DNA from: a virus
Direction: 5' to 3' (one strand)
Virus record (IMG/VR): IMGVR_UViG_3300018083_000030
Span: 1 to 62,649 of that record
Length of the DNA: 62,649 bases
Position numbers and translations under genes: made by a program. Positions 42,221 to 50,527 of the stretch are shown piece by piece (position 1 is the first letter of the stretch; each line of letters opens with the position of its first letter). The notes beneath the pieces were generated by a model that was not told the origin of the DNA, ran no database searches, and saw nothing but the letters and a program-made list of their open reading frames with translations.

Positions 42221-42394
42221 CTACTTGCGCCGCCCACCCTTGCCCTTCCCCTTCCCGCGCTTGCCACCGCTGCGGCCGCCCCCAGCCATCCAGTTCGATA
42301 TCGCCGCCGCACTCGACTTGCTGAAACCCGCGCGCTTCAACCCTTCGTAGGCACTCGGTTTCTTGATCGATGGCCCATGATCGTGTCCCGGCAT
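42221..42394 (-). CDS. Small conserved basic protein (MPGHDHGPSIKKP type)
   Basis: 57 residues. MPGHDHGPSIKKPSAYEGLK, then RAGFSKSSAAAISNW and a Gly/Lys/Arg tail (GGKRGKGKGKGGRRK). The first part matches a small bacterial/phage family with a YExLxxKGMSKxxAAxIxN core. Function unknown; basic tail suggests nucleic-acid binding. Confidence 0.65.
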   Translation of the reverse strand: MPGHDHGPSIKKPSAYEGLKRAGFSKSSAAAISNWMAGGGRSGGKRGKGKGKGGRRK

Positions 42395-42589
42395 GTTCGA
42401 CTCCCGTTCAGGCGACAAAGTTGGGCGACAGTGTCGGTTAAATTTGTCGTCGTCGCTTCGTTCCGTATGATTAAGGTTTTAACGGTTTCGGAGTGTGGGA
42501 TTGGTGCTCCTGGGGAGGGGAGAGGCGGCCGCGCCCGGAAAAAGAAAGTGGGTGGCTCGGAATAATTATTTGATTCTGCTGGGGAATTT

Positions 42590-42619
42590 TTGGAATTAAT
42601 TGGAAATAATTGGAAAAAT
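42590..42619 (+). repeat. Three 10-bp tandem repeats TTGGAAWTAA
   Basis: TTGGAATTAA, TTGGAAATAA, TTGGAAAAAT in direct succession. The neighbouring words AATTGG and AAGCTGTTGAAATGC echo the region 34,729-34,760. Confidence 0.65.
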
Positions 42620-43261
42620 TGTGGCTGTAAGCTGTTGAAATGCATGACGAATGCAGTCTGCACTACACCGCACCCACCGGGCCGGGGGTAGGGGGTGGCT
42701 CGAAACGCTGGCGCGCGATCAGCGACCACCGCTTGCCGGCTATCGCTGCACCTCGACCGCCTCGCCCTGCCCGTGCCGTGACCGCCTGTGCGTTCCCGTA
42801 CCGATCCCCTTGTCCACCTTCACCGGAACGCCGCAAGGCCGCCTGTGGGCCGCCCTGGCTCGGCTGGTGCCCGTACAATCCCGCTACGATCCCGATACGA
42901 CCGCGATCACCGGGCGACGGCAGGGGGGTGGCGATACGGGCGGCAAGGCCCGGTTTCGCCGGGGATGTGCCGGCCTGGAACGTAGGGGGTGGCGCAAAAC
43001 TGGCACACGTCGGCGAATAACCCAACGATATCAACGCGATGATGCGGATATGTCCTCCGCATTAGTGCAAGATGTGCCCGTATTCATTGGGTTTCCGCAG
43101 CCACCATCGGCCACCATCAGCCACCGCCACCCGCTCGCCGTCGCCGCGCACCTCGACCGCCGGGCCGCGCAGTTGGCCGGCCGCGTCACCCCCGTGCCCT
43201 GTTCGACTCCCGATGATCGACGCGGTGCCGCTCGCCCTCCGAACCGAAATTATTTCAGCGC

Positions 43262-43522
43262 GTGACGCAGTGACGGGTAGATCGGAACCAACCTTTTCCG
43301 GGCGCGTGCGCAGGCACGCATATGCTATGTGTCACACCTGTCACAAGTGTCACAACCGGCATTCTGCCGGCCTTACTTGGGTGACGGGTTAGGTGACGGG
43401 GTGACGGATGACGCGGTGCACAATGCAATTCTAGGTGACAAACATTTTCGCTTTCGATCATTATCACGTCACACCTGTCACACCCGTCACCGGCCGCGCC
43501 GGATTCGTGACGGGTTGGTGAC
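43262..43522. repeat. Iteron-like array of GTGAC/GTCAC words
   Basis: Fourteen copies in 261 bases: GTGAC at 43262, 43270, 43381, 43393, 43401, 43435, 43507 and 43518; GTCAC at 43331, 43340, 43349, 43468, 43477 and 43486. The two GTCAC triplets are phased at exactly 9 bp (TGTCACAMS units at 43,330-43,356); the last pair is an exact 11-bp repeat GTGACGGGTTG. Suits an origin or a multi-site regulator. Confidence 0.65.
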
Positions 43523-43576
43523 GGGTTGGGCTGTTTCCACTAACGCCGTTTCTTAAACCAGCATGTGAGGTTGACG

Positions 43577-43867
43577 ATGAACACGAGCGAATGGGAGCGC
43601 CGGGCCGACGCTGGCGATGGGCAGTTCGCGATTGCGTTGGCTTTGCTGCGCGTGGTGTCGGCCATTCACTTGCTGGGCGACGGCACAGCTGGGTTCACCG
43701 AATCCGGCTCGATCAAAGAAACGCCGGGCGCGCTGGCGAACTTCGGCCGGCGCTTGTGCGATGCCTTGGACAGCGTAGGGACGAACATGCCGACGCACCT
43801 CGACGTGACCGTGTCGGTGGACGACGAGAGCGAGCCGCAGACCGTGGTGATCAAGAAGTCCGACTAG
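43577..43867 (+). CDS. Small hypothetical protein beside the repeat array
   Basis: 96 residues: MNTSEWERRADAGDGQFAIA, LALLRVVSAIHLLGDG, PTHLDVTVSVDDESEPQTVV. SD GAGG. Its stop overlaps the stop of the convergent helicase gene. Its place next to the iterons is suggestive of replication control, but there is no motif. Confidence 0.55.
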   Translation: MNTSEWERRADAGDGQFAIALALLRVVSAIHLLGDGTAGFTESGSIKETPGALANFGRRLCDALDSVGTNMPTHLDVTVSVDDESEPQTVVIKKSD

Positions 43868-45297
43868 GCTGACATTGCCCCGATATCCATCAAGCGAATG
43901 CCGTGAAAGCCCCGGCCGGCGTTGTCGTGATAGCGTGCGAGGCCCTTGGCTTCGAGGCGGTCCACGAATTTTTTCATGCTATCCGACCGCTCGCCGACGG
44001 CCTCGCAAAACAGCTTCCATGAATTGAACAGTGCGGTTGATGTGGTTTTAGCGTTGGGATCGGCGAGCGAGCACCGCTGATCGAGCCATTGCTGCAACAA
44101 GTCCTGATTGTCGAAGTAGCTTTCGGTTGCGCCCAACACCGATGCGGGCGGATCGAGGCCGCGCTCCCGCCACGCGACATAGCCGTCGAGCACCCATCCC
44201 AAAATGGCCGGCCGTTCCAGGGCGAGCTTATCGGCCAGCGTGCGGTCGAGTTCGTCCTCGCTGATCGTGACGGTGAACGGTATCAGGTGCAGCCGGCGGC
44301 GCATGGCGCGGTCGACGTTGCGCAACGACGGCTTGTTGTTTCCGACCACCACTATCTTGAACTGCGGCAGGTATTCGAACGAATTGCTGTGCATGAAGTT
44401 GGCGCGCACCGGATCGCCGCCGGTCAGCGTCTTGATCTTGGCTTCGTTCCAGCCGCCCTCGCCGGTTTCCGCTGTGAGCAACAACCGCACGCCGCGCATG
44501 GCGGCCAATTCTTCCTTGTGTTGCGGTTTCTTGGTCGCCGCGAACATCTCGAGCGACGCTTGCGAAGCATACGTTCCCAACACCGCTTTGAGCGTGTTCA
44601 GGAACGTGCCTTTGCCGTTGCCGCCGGTGCCGTAGCAAAAGAAAAAGCTCTGTTCGTGGGTGAACGGGGTGGCGCAATAGCCGGCCATACGTTGCAGGTA
44701 CGCAATCAACTCGGCGTCGCCGGCGGTGATCTTGTCGAGAAACGCCAGCCATGTCGGGCACGCGCCGCGCTCGGCGGTGACGCCGGCCATCTTCGAACAG
44801 AAGTCCTCCCGCCGCTGCGGCCCCAGCGTCCAGCCGTGCGCGCCGTTGGCCTTCATGCTGACCGTGGCCGTGGTCATGTTGAACACCTCGGCCTTGTCGA
44901 AGTGATCGACCGGCACGGCCACCAGATGGCGCGTGCGTTTGGCGCAAGACGTCAAAAAACCGACGTCCTCCAGCCGGGTCTTTGGTTTGGGTTTCTTCTG
45001 CGCCCGACTGATTTCGCAACAGAGTTCGCCCAGATTGTTTTCGAGCGTGCACCGCTGGTCGTCCTCCCAGACGTGCCCAGTCCAGTGAAAATCGCCCATC
45101 TTCTTGAAGAACAGGAATTGATCCCCGCGCCGGGCCATGAAGATCTTCACCACGGCGTCGTGGGTCAGTAGCCAGTTCGGTGCCAGCCATGGATCCGGCT
45201 CCGGGGCCTCGACGCCGTCGCGTTGAACTATGCGCAACGCTGGCCGCTCCCGTTCCCGCTCGCCCGACGTGCCGCCGTCGTCATCCTGATCGGCCAT
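43864..45297 (-). CDS. Phage/plasmid primase-type SF3 helicase (P4 alpha/D5 family)
   Basis: 477 residues. Helicase for phage DNA replication. N-terminal D5-like domain, Walker A GTGGNGKG (223-230), ELAAMRGVRLLLTAETGEG with Walker B region, FKIVVVGNNKPSLRNVDRAM with sensor Asn, and RRRLHLIPFTVTI with the arginine finger. Separate small genes upstream supply the primase zinc and Toprim parts. Confidence 0.9.
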   Translation of the reverse strand: MADQDDDGGTSGERERERPALRIVQRDGVEAPEPDPWLAPNWLLTHDAVVKIFMARRGDQFLFFKKMGDFHWTGHVWEDDQRCTLENNLGELCCEISRAQKKPKPKTRLEDVGFLTSCAKRTRHLVAVPVDHFDKAEVFNMTTATVSMKANGAHGWTLGPQRREDFCSKMAGVTAERGACPTWLAFLDKITAGDAELIAYLQRMAGYCATPFTHEQSFFFCYGTGGNGKGTFLNTLKAVLGTYASQASLEMFAATKKPQHKEELAAMRGVRLLLTAETGEGGWNEAKIKTLTGGDPVRANFMHSNSFEYLPQFKIVVVGNNKPSLRNVDRAMRRRLHLIPFTVTISEDELDRTLADKLALERPAILGWVLDGYVAWRERGLDPPASVLGATESYFDNQDLLQQWLDQRCSLADPNAKTTSTALFNSWKLFCEAVGERSDSMKKFVDRLEAKGLARYHDNAGRGFHGIRLMDIGAMSA

Positions 45298-45306
45298 GAA
45301 TCGCCT

Positions 45307-45963
45307 CTAAAGGTCGGCATGTTCCGCCGCCTGCGCCGCCACCAGATCCGCAAAGTCCGTCCCCACCGCCGACGTGGTGATCGCGCTCGCCCGCCAGCCC
45401 CATGTCAGCTTGACCGCTGCGGCCGCGCGCTCGCCGGCCTTCGACTCGTCGTTGTCGAACGCCACCACGACGCGACCGACGAACCACAACAGCGGCAACC
45501 GCTCGACCGCGCCCGCGCTCCCCAGCGCCCACACCGGCGCGTAGCCCAGCTGCAACAAGGCCAAGCCCGTCTCGAATCCCTCGCACACGTGCAAGACCGG
45601 CGCGTAAAAGTTCGCCGCACCGCAGCACGTCGCCCGATGTGACGTGAGCTTCATGGCCGCGCCCGCGACCGGCCCCAGCATCATTGGCTGCTGTAACTTT
45701 TTGAAATCCGGCGTGATGTAGATGCGCTGAATCGCGACCGGGGTGTCGCCTTCCATGCGCCGGAACAGCACGACCAGCGCCGGGCACGTGCCGCCCTGGC
45801 GCGGACACTCCGGCAGGAACCGGACCACCTCGCCGTCAAGCTCGCCCGGCAACGCCAGCCCGCGCATGGCGAGGTAATACTCGCCGGCCGTGCCGCGCAC
45901 GTCGCTGGCCCGGTCCCAGATCCGCAGCGCACCTTGCGCGCGTTGCCGGTCCTCCGGCGTCAT
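45307..45963 (-). CDS. Toprim-domain primase subunit
   Basis: 218 residues. Starts MTPEDRQRAQGALRIWDRAS (DUF7146-like lead), then HVCEGFETGLALLQLGYAPV with the catalytic Glu, ALGSAGAVERLP, VVVAFDNDESKAGERAA with the DxD-like acidic pair, as in Toprim primases. ATG overlaps the zinc-domain gene stop (ATGA). Together they make up what is usually one primase. Confidence 0.8.
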   Translation of the reverse strand: MTPEDRQRAQGALRIWDRASDVRGTAGEYYLAMRGLALPGELDGEVVRFLPECPRQGGTCPALVVLFRRMEGDTPVAIQRIYITPDFKKLQQPMMLGPVAGAAMKLTSHRATCCGAANFYAPVLHVCEGFETGLALLQLGYAPVWALGSAGAVERLPLLWFVGRVVVAFDNDESKAGERAAAAVKLTWGWRASAITTSAVGTDFADLVAAQAAEHADL

Positions 45964-46205
45964 GGGTGCGCCCCCCGCCCGTTCTTGTGGGAGCGTGTGG
46001 GTCGTGCGTCCCACAAGCCGCGCGCCCGGAACGCCGCGATCACGTCGCCGGCCTCGCACCCGGCCCAGCATTTCACCAGCACGGTGGAATCCCCTTGGGT
46101 GAACGAACACGACGGCGAGCGGTCTTCGTGCGCCGGGCAACAACAGATCCAATACTTGCCGCACCGTTTCGCTTTCACCCGCCTTGCCAGTTCGTTAGCC
46201 GTCAT
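45960..46205 (-). CDS. Primase zinc-binding (CHC2-like) domain protein
   Basis: 81 residues. KYWICCCPAHEDRSPSCSF then VLVKCWAGCEAGDVIAAFR is the CHC2 primase zinc finger, which positions the primase on its template. Here it is a separate gene, coupled to the Toprim gene by an ATGA overlap and to the gene before it by another. Confidence 0.8.
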   Translation of the reverse strand: MTANELARRVKAKRCGKYWICCCPAHEDRSPSCSFTQGDSTVLVKCWAGCEAGDVIAAFRARGLWDARPTRSHKNGRGAHP

Positions 46206-46375
46206 GGCTCGCCCTCCGTCTTAGCCGTGTTAATTTTTTCGTCCGCGTGCGAGGGGCGCGGAAGCCGCCGGATCATCTCTTCCAACAGCAACAGGTGATC
46301 GTTGCGAAACCACACCGCCGCCGCCCGCCGCAGCGCGTCCACCAGTTCGGCCGTGGGCATGTCGCGCACCGTCAT
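46202..46375 (-). CDS. Small helical protein in primase operon
   Basis: 57 residues: MTVRDMPTAELVDALRRAAA, VWFRNDHLLLLEEMIRRLPR. ATGA overlaps on both sides. Not recognised. Confidence 0.55.
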   Translation of the reverse strand: MTVRDMPTAELVDALRRAAAVWFRNDHLLLLEEMIRRLPRPSHADEKINTAKTEGEP

Positions 46376-46788
46376 GCCGAGATCCTCGCCGGGATCACCC
46401 GCCAGCGGTGCAGCGCGTCGAAAACGTCCTTCATGTCGTCGCACAGCGCGTAGCCGTGCCCGGCCTTGATCAACCGGAACGCCACCGCCTTTTGCGGATC
46501 GCTCGCCTTGCTGCCGGCCCGCTTCAATTCGAGAAACGCCACCGGCCCGTTGATGTGAAAGAATTGGAAGTCCGGCCAACCGGGTTGAACGCCCATGCGT
46601 TTCAACCGCCCGGCCGTCGCCGGGGTGCGATATTCGCCGGCCGGGAAATGCGTCCACGTCCACTCGGTCGAGCACCAGCGCGTCAACACGTCGGCCACGA
46701 TGCAGTGCAGCTTGAATTCGTCCACCGCCGGCAACGCAACCCCGCGCTGGCGCTTGCCTTTGAACAGGTGCAGCTGCGCCGGCCCCAT
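46372..46788 (-). CDS. VRR-NUC domain nuclease
   Basis: 138 residues. RMGVQPGWPDFQFFHINGPV, AFLELKRAGSKASDPQKAVA carries the PD-(D/E)xK nuclease core (PD...ELKR...Q) of VRR-NUC proteins, which act as Holliday-junction or flap nucleases. In the replication operon before the primase parts. Confidence 0.8.
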   Translation of the reverse strand: MGPAQLHLFKGKRQRGVALPAVDEFKLHCIVADVLTRWCSTEWTWTHFPAGEYRTPATAGRLKRMGVQPGWPDFQFFHINGPVAFLELKRAGSKASDPQKAVAFRLIKAGHGYALCDDMKDVFDALHRWRVIPARISA

Positions 46789-46792
46789 GCCG

Positions 46793-47083
46793 TCACCTCG
46801 CCCGGGTCCGATGCTTGCTACGGGTAGCGGGTCGCTTGCGCTTGACCGCTATCGCTCGCGGCTTCTTGGCGTGACCATTGAGCCGGCGCGTGATCGGATT
46901 GCCGCACAGCTTCAATCGATCAATGCCGGCGACGTGGTCGAGCACGCATGCCATCTCCCACGTCACCCACCCGCGCCGCTTGGCGAGGTGCACCGCATTC
47001 TGCGAATAACCGATGGCCGCCGCCAACTTGGCCTCGGAACCATAGGAGGCGATTGCTGCCTCTAGCAGCCGTCGTGCCGACAT
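46793..47083 (-). CDS. Cro/YdaS-like HTH regulator
   Basis: 96 residues. LLEAAIASYGSEAKLAAAIG, then YSQNAVHLAKRRGWVTWEMA is a YdaS/Cro HTH; the tail is very basic. It faces the recombination operon across a 174-base gap containing the AACCCG-N3-CGGGTT palindrome, so it is the best candidate for the protein binding that site, here and at the other copies. Confidence 0.65.
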   Translation of the reverse strand: MSARRLLEAAIASYGSEAKLAAAIGYSQNAVHLAKRRGWVTWEMACVLDHVAGIDRLKLCGNPITRRLNGHAKKPRAIAVKRKRPATRSKHRTRAR

Positions 47084-47190
47084 GTTGGAACTCGCGTTTG
47101 ATTGACCGGATTCGCCGCGCCGATATAAGGCGCACAAGTCCGCAGCAGATTCAATAGGCCGGCGGTTCGTCCACACTAACCCACAGCCCC

Positions 47191-47209
47191 AACCCGTCGC
47201 GGGTTGACA
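47191..47209 (+). promoter_or_regulatory. Operator-like palindrome overlapping TTGACA
   Basis: AACCCGTCGCGGGTT (47,191-47,205) merges into TTGACA (47,204-47,209). A weak -10 (TACGTT) follows after 16 bases. Same design as 36,415-36,433; controls the recombination operon in all likelihood. Confidence 0.55.
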
Positions 47210-47257
47210 CCACGGGCCGCTCGACTACGTTCGATTGACGCGATTCCGGGGGACTCG

Positions 47258-48073
47258 ATGGCACTCACCGCCGCGCAGCTGGCCGCACGCGAGGGCAAGA
47301 TCACGGCGTCGTTCGCACCGCAATTGATGGATGGCGACACCCACAAGATCTACAACAAGTGGCTGGAATTGATCGGCGATCCGTCGTGGAAGCCGGAAGA
47401 CATGACCGACAATTTCCCCGCTTTCCACGGCACCGTGATGGAACCGCACGTGCTCGACTGGCACCAGCGTACCAGCGGGCACGCGCTGATTCGGCGCGGT
47501 GAAGTGGTGCAACACCCAACCCGACCGTATGTCTGCGCCACGCTCGACGCCTATCGCGAAGCCGACCAGTGCGTCATCGATTGCAAATGTCCCGGCGCAT
47601 GGATGACGCTGGCGCGGGTCGAAGCCTACTACACCGCGCAAATGATCGTGCAACGCGCCTGCGTCGGTGCCGTCAACGCCGCGCTGCTGATTTCGCACGG
47701 CGGTGCCACGCCCATCGAATTGCCGATGACCATCGATGCCGACTACGAGTCGCTGGTGTGGCAACGCATCGATGCGTTTCAACGCTGCGTCGAAACGCTG
47801 ACCGAACCGGTCGAGCTTCCACCGGCACCGCCACCGCCGCCCTGGCGAACGATAGATCTCGACCGCGATTGCGCCCATCTCAATTGGGGCGCGGAAATGG
47901 TCGGCAACCTGATCACCTGGGAGAACACGCGCGACACCGCCGTGCTGCACGAAACCGCGAAAGAAGAAATCAAAAAGCTGTTGCCCGACGACGTCGGCCA
48001 CGTGTCGTTCGGCACCGTGCTGATCACCCGCGCGCGCAATCGCGCCGTCACCATCAAACGGGGCAAGTCATGA
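47258..48073 (+). CDS. YqaJ-like viral recombinase (exonuclease)
   Basis: 271 residues. GKITASFAPQLMDGDTHKIY start, FHGTVMEPHVLDWHQRTSGH with a catalytic Glu, CVIDCKCPGAWMTL with the DxK-type core and EAYYTAQMIVQRACVG. This is the lambda-exonuclease-like fold that resects DNA ends and hands single strands to the annealing protein encoded three genes on. SD GGGGGA before the ATG. Confidence 0.85.
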   Translation: MALTAAQLAAREGKITASFAPQLMDGDTHKIYNKWLELIGDPSWKPEDMTDNFPAFHGTVMEPHVLDWHQRTSGHALIRRGEVVQHPTRPYVCATLDAYREADQCVIDCKCPGAWMTLARVEAYYTAQMIVQRACVGAVNAALLISHGGATPIELPMTIDADYESLVWQRIDAFQRCVETLTEPVELPPAPPPPPWRTIDLDRDCAHLNWGAEMVGNLITWENTRDTAVLHETAKEEIKKLLPDDVGHVSFGTVLITRARNRAVTIKRGKS

Positions 48074-48267
48074 AAGCATTGATCGACAAGGACACCATTG
48101 CCGAATGGCAGGGCGCTTCCACCACCAGCACCAGCAACGCCGGCCACTACGCCATCGCGCTGGCCATCGTGGAATTGACGCGCGAGGCCAAGCGCATCGC
48201 CAACAACCTCGACACCATCGCCAACCAAATCGAAGGCGTCGAGGTCACGCTGTCGGAAAGATCATGA
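48070..48267 (+). CDS. Small helical protein in recombination operon
   Basis: 65 residues: AGHYAIALAIVELTREAKRI and ANNLDTIANQIEGVEVTL. ATGA overlaps with both neighbours. Unknown. Confidence 0.55.
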   Translation: MKALIDKDTIAEWQGASTTSTSNAGHYAIALAIVELTREAKRIANNLDTIANQIEGVEVTLSERS

Positions 48268-48992
48268 CCGCGCGCCCGCTCGGATTCATCGTCCCGCCCA
48301 TCGGCGATCCGTTCGCCGACTACATCCCCGACGACGCCACCCGCCAGGATCTCGACACCGACGAACTGGCATTGCTGGAACACGTGCGCGCCCACCACGA
48401 CGTCGCCGCTGGCTCGCTCGCATGGCCGGCCGCCACCGCCACCGACGCCGCCGCCGTGCTCGGGCCGGAGCGCCACAAGCTGATCGAACTCGGCCCGGTG
48501 CCGTGGACGCAACGCCCGGATTCGGCAGAGGAACTGCGCATGGATCGAATCCGCGCCAAGCGCGCCGAAAACCTGCGCCAGCGCGAACGCGAGCGCCGCA
48601 GCCGGGCGCGCAATCGCAAGCGCGCCAGCGTGCCGAAACCACCGCGCCCGCAACCGGATCCGAAACCGCGTCCGATTCCGCAACCGTTCCCACCGCCGCC
48701 GATGCCGCCCCCGCCGCGACCGATCCCGCCACCGCTGCACCCGCACCCCGCGCCCGGCACCGGTGGCATCAAGCCGATTCCGGTGAAGCCCGTGCACCCC
48801 GACGCCGACAAGATGTGGCCGCCACCGTCAGAACCGTGGCCAATGCCGGGGCCGATGGGCTTTACCCGCACGCTCGCGGTAAACCTGTCGGCCCCGGTGA
48901 TGAAGCCGACATGGCCGCAGCCGAAAACCGTTCACGATGCGCGTGGCGCGCGCGTCGTCAAGGCGACGCCGTATAAACCGAAAGGCCCATGA
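48264..48992 (+). CDS. Proline-rich hypothetical protein
   Basis: 242 residues. Acidic start, basic helix (RIRAKRAENLRQRERERRSR), then a long Pro tract (PFPPPPMPPPPRPIPPP) and a C-terminal segment ending VKATPYKPKGP. Between exonuclease and annealing protein. The C-terminal words recall the end of the portal-side protein at 26,184 (VVKASPYKRTT). Unknown. Confidence 0.5.
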   Translation: MTARPLGFIVPPIGDPFADYIPDDATRQDLDTDELALLEHVRAHHDVAAGSLAWPAATATDAAAVLGPERHKLIELGPVPWTQRPDSAEELRMDRIRAKRAENLRQRERERRSRARNRKRASVPKPPRPQPDPKPRPIPQPFPPPPMPPPPRPIPPPLHPHPAPGTGGIKPIPVKPVHPDADKMWPPPSEPWPMPGPMGFTRTLAVNLSAPVMKPTWPQPKTVHDARGARVVKATPYKPKGP

Positions 48993-48993
48993 C

Positions 48994-50046
48994 ATGAACG
49001 TCCCCGCTATCCGCCCCACTCGACTCCCGATGCCCGCGAACGCCGACGTCGACGCCGGCAAGTGGCGCGTGCTGGTCGAGGCCATCTTCCCCAACGCCAA
49101 GAGCGCCGACTCCGTCATGCTGGCGCTCGATTACTGCAAGGCACGCGGCCTCGACGTGCTGAAAAAACCGGTCAACATCGTGCCGATGTGGTCGAGCGCG
49201 CTCGGCCGCTACGTCGAAACCGTGTGGCCCAGCATCAACGAAATACAGGTGACCGCCGCGCGCACCGGCCAATGGGCCGGCATGGACGAACCGGTGTGGG
49301 GCAACAACATCACCCGCACGTTCGAAGGCCGGCAGAAAAACAAGCAAGGCGCGTGGGAAGACCGCACCGTCGAGGTGACCTATCCCGAATCCTGCGCCGT
49401 CACCGTGTATCGGCTGATCGGCGACGGCCGTTGCGCCTTCACCGAACCGGTGTACTGGATCGAAGCCTATGGCCGCATTGGCGGCGGCGAATTGCCGAAC
49501 GACATGTGGGCCAAGCGTCCGCGCGGCCAGCTGCACAAGGTGGCCAAGGCCGCCTCGCTGCGCGCCGCGTTTCCCGAAGAGGGCGACACCCCGGCCGCCG
49601 AAGAAATGGAAGGGCACTCGGTGGACCCGCCCGAACCGATTGTCGACAAGCCCGCACCGCCGGACAATTGGAAGCCGCCGGCCGGCACGGTGACGACCGA
49701 AGTGATGGGCAGCGGCGGCAGCGGCACCCCGGCCGGCGAGCCGGTGGAAGACTTCGACGCCGACACCGGTGAATACGGCCCGCGCGCCATCGCCGTCGAT
49801 GACGGCGAACCGTGGCGCGACTGGTGCCACCGCTTGCTCGATCACATCCGCGCCGCCACCACGCTGGCCGACGTCGACAAGTGGGAGGAAGAGAACGCCG
49901 ACACCATGGCGAAAGTGAATGCCGAAGCGCCCAAGATCCACGTGCAGCTGAAAGCGGCCATCGGCCGCCACCGCGTCAGCTTGGCCGGCCAACCGCAGAA
50001 GGATGCCGCCCCCACCGGAGAACCCGACAATGTCGCCACAGGCTAA
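48994..50046 (+). CDS. bet: Bet/RecT-type single-strand annealing protein
   Basis: 350 residues. SVMLALDYCKARGLDVLKKP, VNIVPMWSSALGRYVETVWP, SINEIQVTAARTGQWAGMDE match the lambda Bet family. Pairs with the YqaJ-like exonuclease for recombination-dependent replication or repair. The C-terminal 150 residues are Pro/Glu-rich then helical, longer than lambda Bet (261). Confidence 0.88.
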   Translation: MNVPAIRPTRLPMPANADVDAGKWRVLVEAIFPNAKSADSVMLALDYCKARGLDVLKKPVNIVPMWSSALGRYVETVWPSINEIQVTAARTGQWAGMDEPVWGNNITRTFEGRQKNKQGAWEDRTVEVTYPESCAVTVYRLIGDGRCAFTEPVYWIEAYGRIGGGELPNDMWAKRPRGQLHKVAKAASLRAAFPEEGDTPAAEEMEGHSVDPPEPIVDKPAPPDNWKPPAGTVTTEVMGSGGSGTPAGEPVEDFDADTGEYGPRAIAVDDGEPWRDWCHRLLDHIRAATTLADVDKWEEENADTMAKVNAEAPKIHVQLKAAIGRHRVSLAGQPQKDAAPTGEPDNVATG

Positions 50047-50527
50047 TCACCCGCGACTGGTGCGCATGATCGAAACCGCGTCGCGCAACATCGAAACCAT
50101 ATTCAACAACGTCGGCCACGTCGCCGCGATGTGGCATTGGCACGCCGCCGACGGCGACCAGTTCGTCACGCTGGCACCGCCGGGATTGAGCAAGGACGAA
50201 TGCGTGGCCACCATCCGCGAGGTGCTGATCTTGCACGAGGCCGTCGCCGTGCTGTTCATCGATGAAGCGTGGACGTTCACGGTCAAGACCGAAGCCGAAG
50301 CCCTCGAATGGGTGACCGCCGAACGCAAGCCGGACGACCCGCACGCCCGCGAGATCGTGCATTTCGTCGCCGAAGACGACACCGGCGAATTGATCGGCGT
50401 GCGCGATATCATCCGCCCGCCCAACGGCAAGCCGCAACTCGGCCAGCTGGTGCTCGAAGAGATGGCCGCGCCGACCGGCCGCTTTGTCGGCATGCTGCCG
50501 CGCCCGCGCCGGGCCACGCTGCAATGA
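50030..50527 (+). CDS. Hypothetical protein
   Basis: 165 residues. IETASRNIETIFNNVGHVAA, MWHWHAADGDQFVTLAPPGL, LFIDEAWTFTVKTEAEALEW, then HAREIVHFVAEDDTG. Recurs in my memory as a small alpha/beta phage protein but without a named function. Overlaps bet by 17 bases. Confidence 0.6.
   Translation: MSPQANHPRLVRMIETASRNIETIFNNVGHVAAMWHWHAADGDQFVTLAPPGLSKDECVATIREVLILHEAVAVLFIDEAWTFTVKTEAEALEWVTAERKPDDPHAREIVHFVAEDDTGELIGVRDIIRPPNGKPQLGQLVLEEMAAPTGRFVGMLPRPRRATLQ

Larger units (their letters stand above)
42395..43576. other. Largest gap without a convincing gene (about 1.2 kb); candidate replication origin
   Basis: Several overlapping open frames exist (for example 42,640-43,020 and 42,651-43,265 plus, 42,663-43,034 minus), but all are Pro/Arg/Ala-biased and none has an SD or a neighbour overlap. 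Holds an AT-rich tract at 42,580-42,640 with 10-bp tandem repeats and, at 43,262-43,522, an array of GTGAC/GTCAC words. It lies between the DndB-like gene and the primase-helicase genes. Confidence 0.5.

Noticed and set aside
42640-43265. Plus-strand open frames of 126 and 204 codons and a minus-strand frame of 123 codons
   Set aside because: All overlap each other, are Pro/Arg/Ala-biased, have no SD and no coupling to neighbours. Kept as a possible decayed gene region within the origin candidate.
43262-43522. CRISPR array
   Set aside because: Repeat units are only 9-11 bp, without 25-40 bp repeats or spacers of even length.
48958-49992. 344-codon minus-strand open frame
   Set aside because: Shadow of the bet gene; composition typical of a complementary frame.
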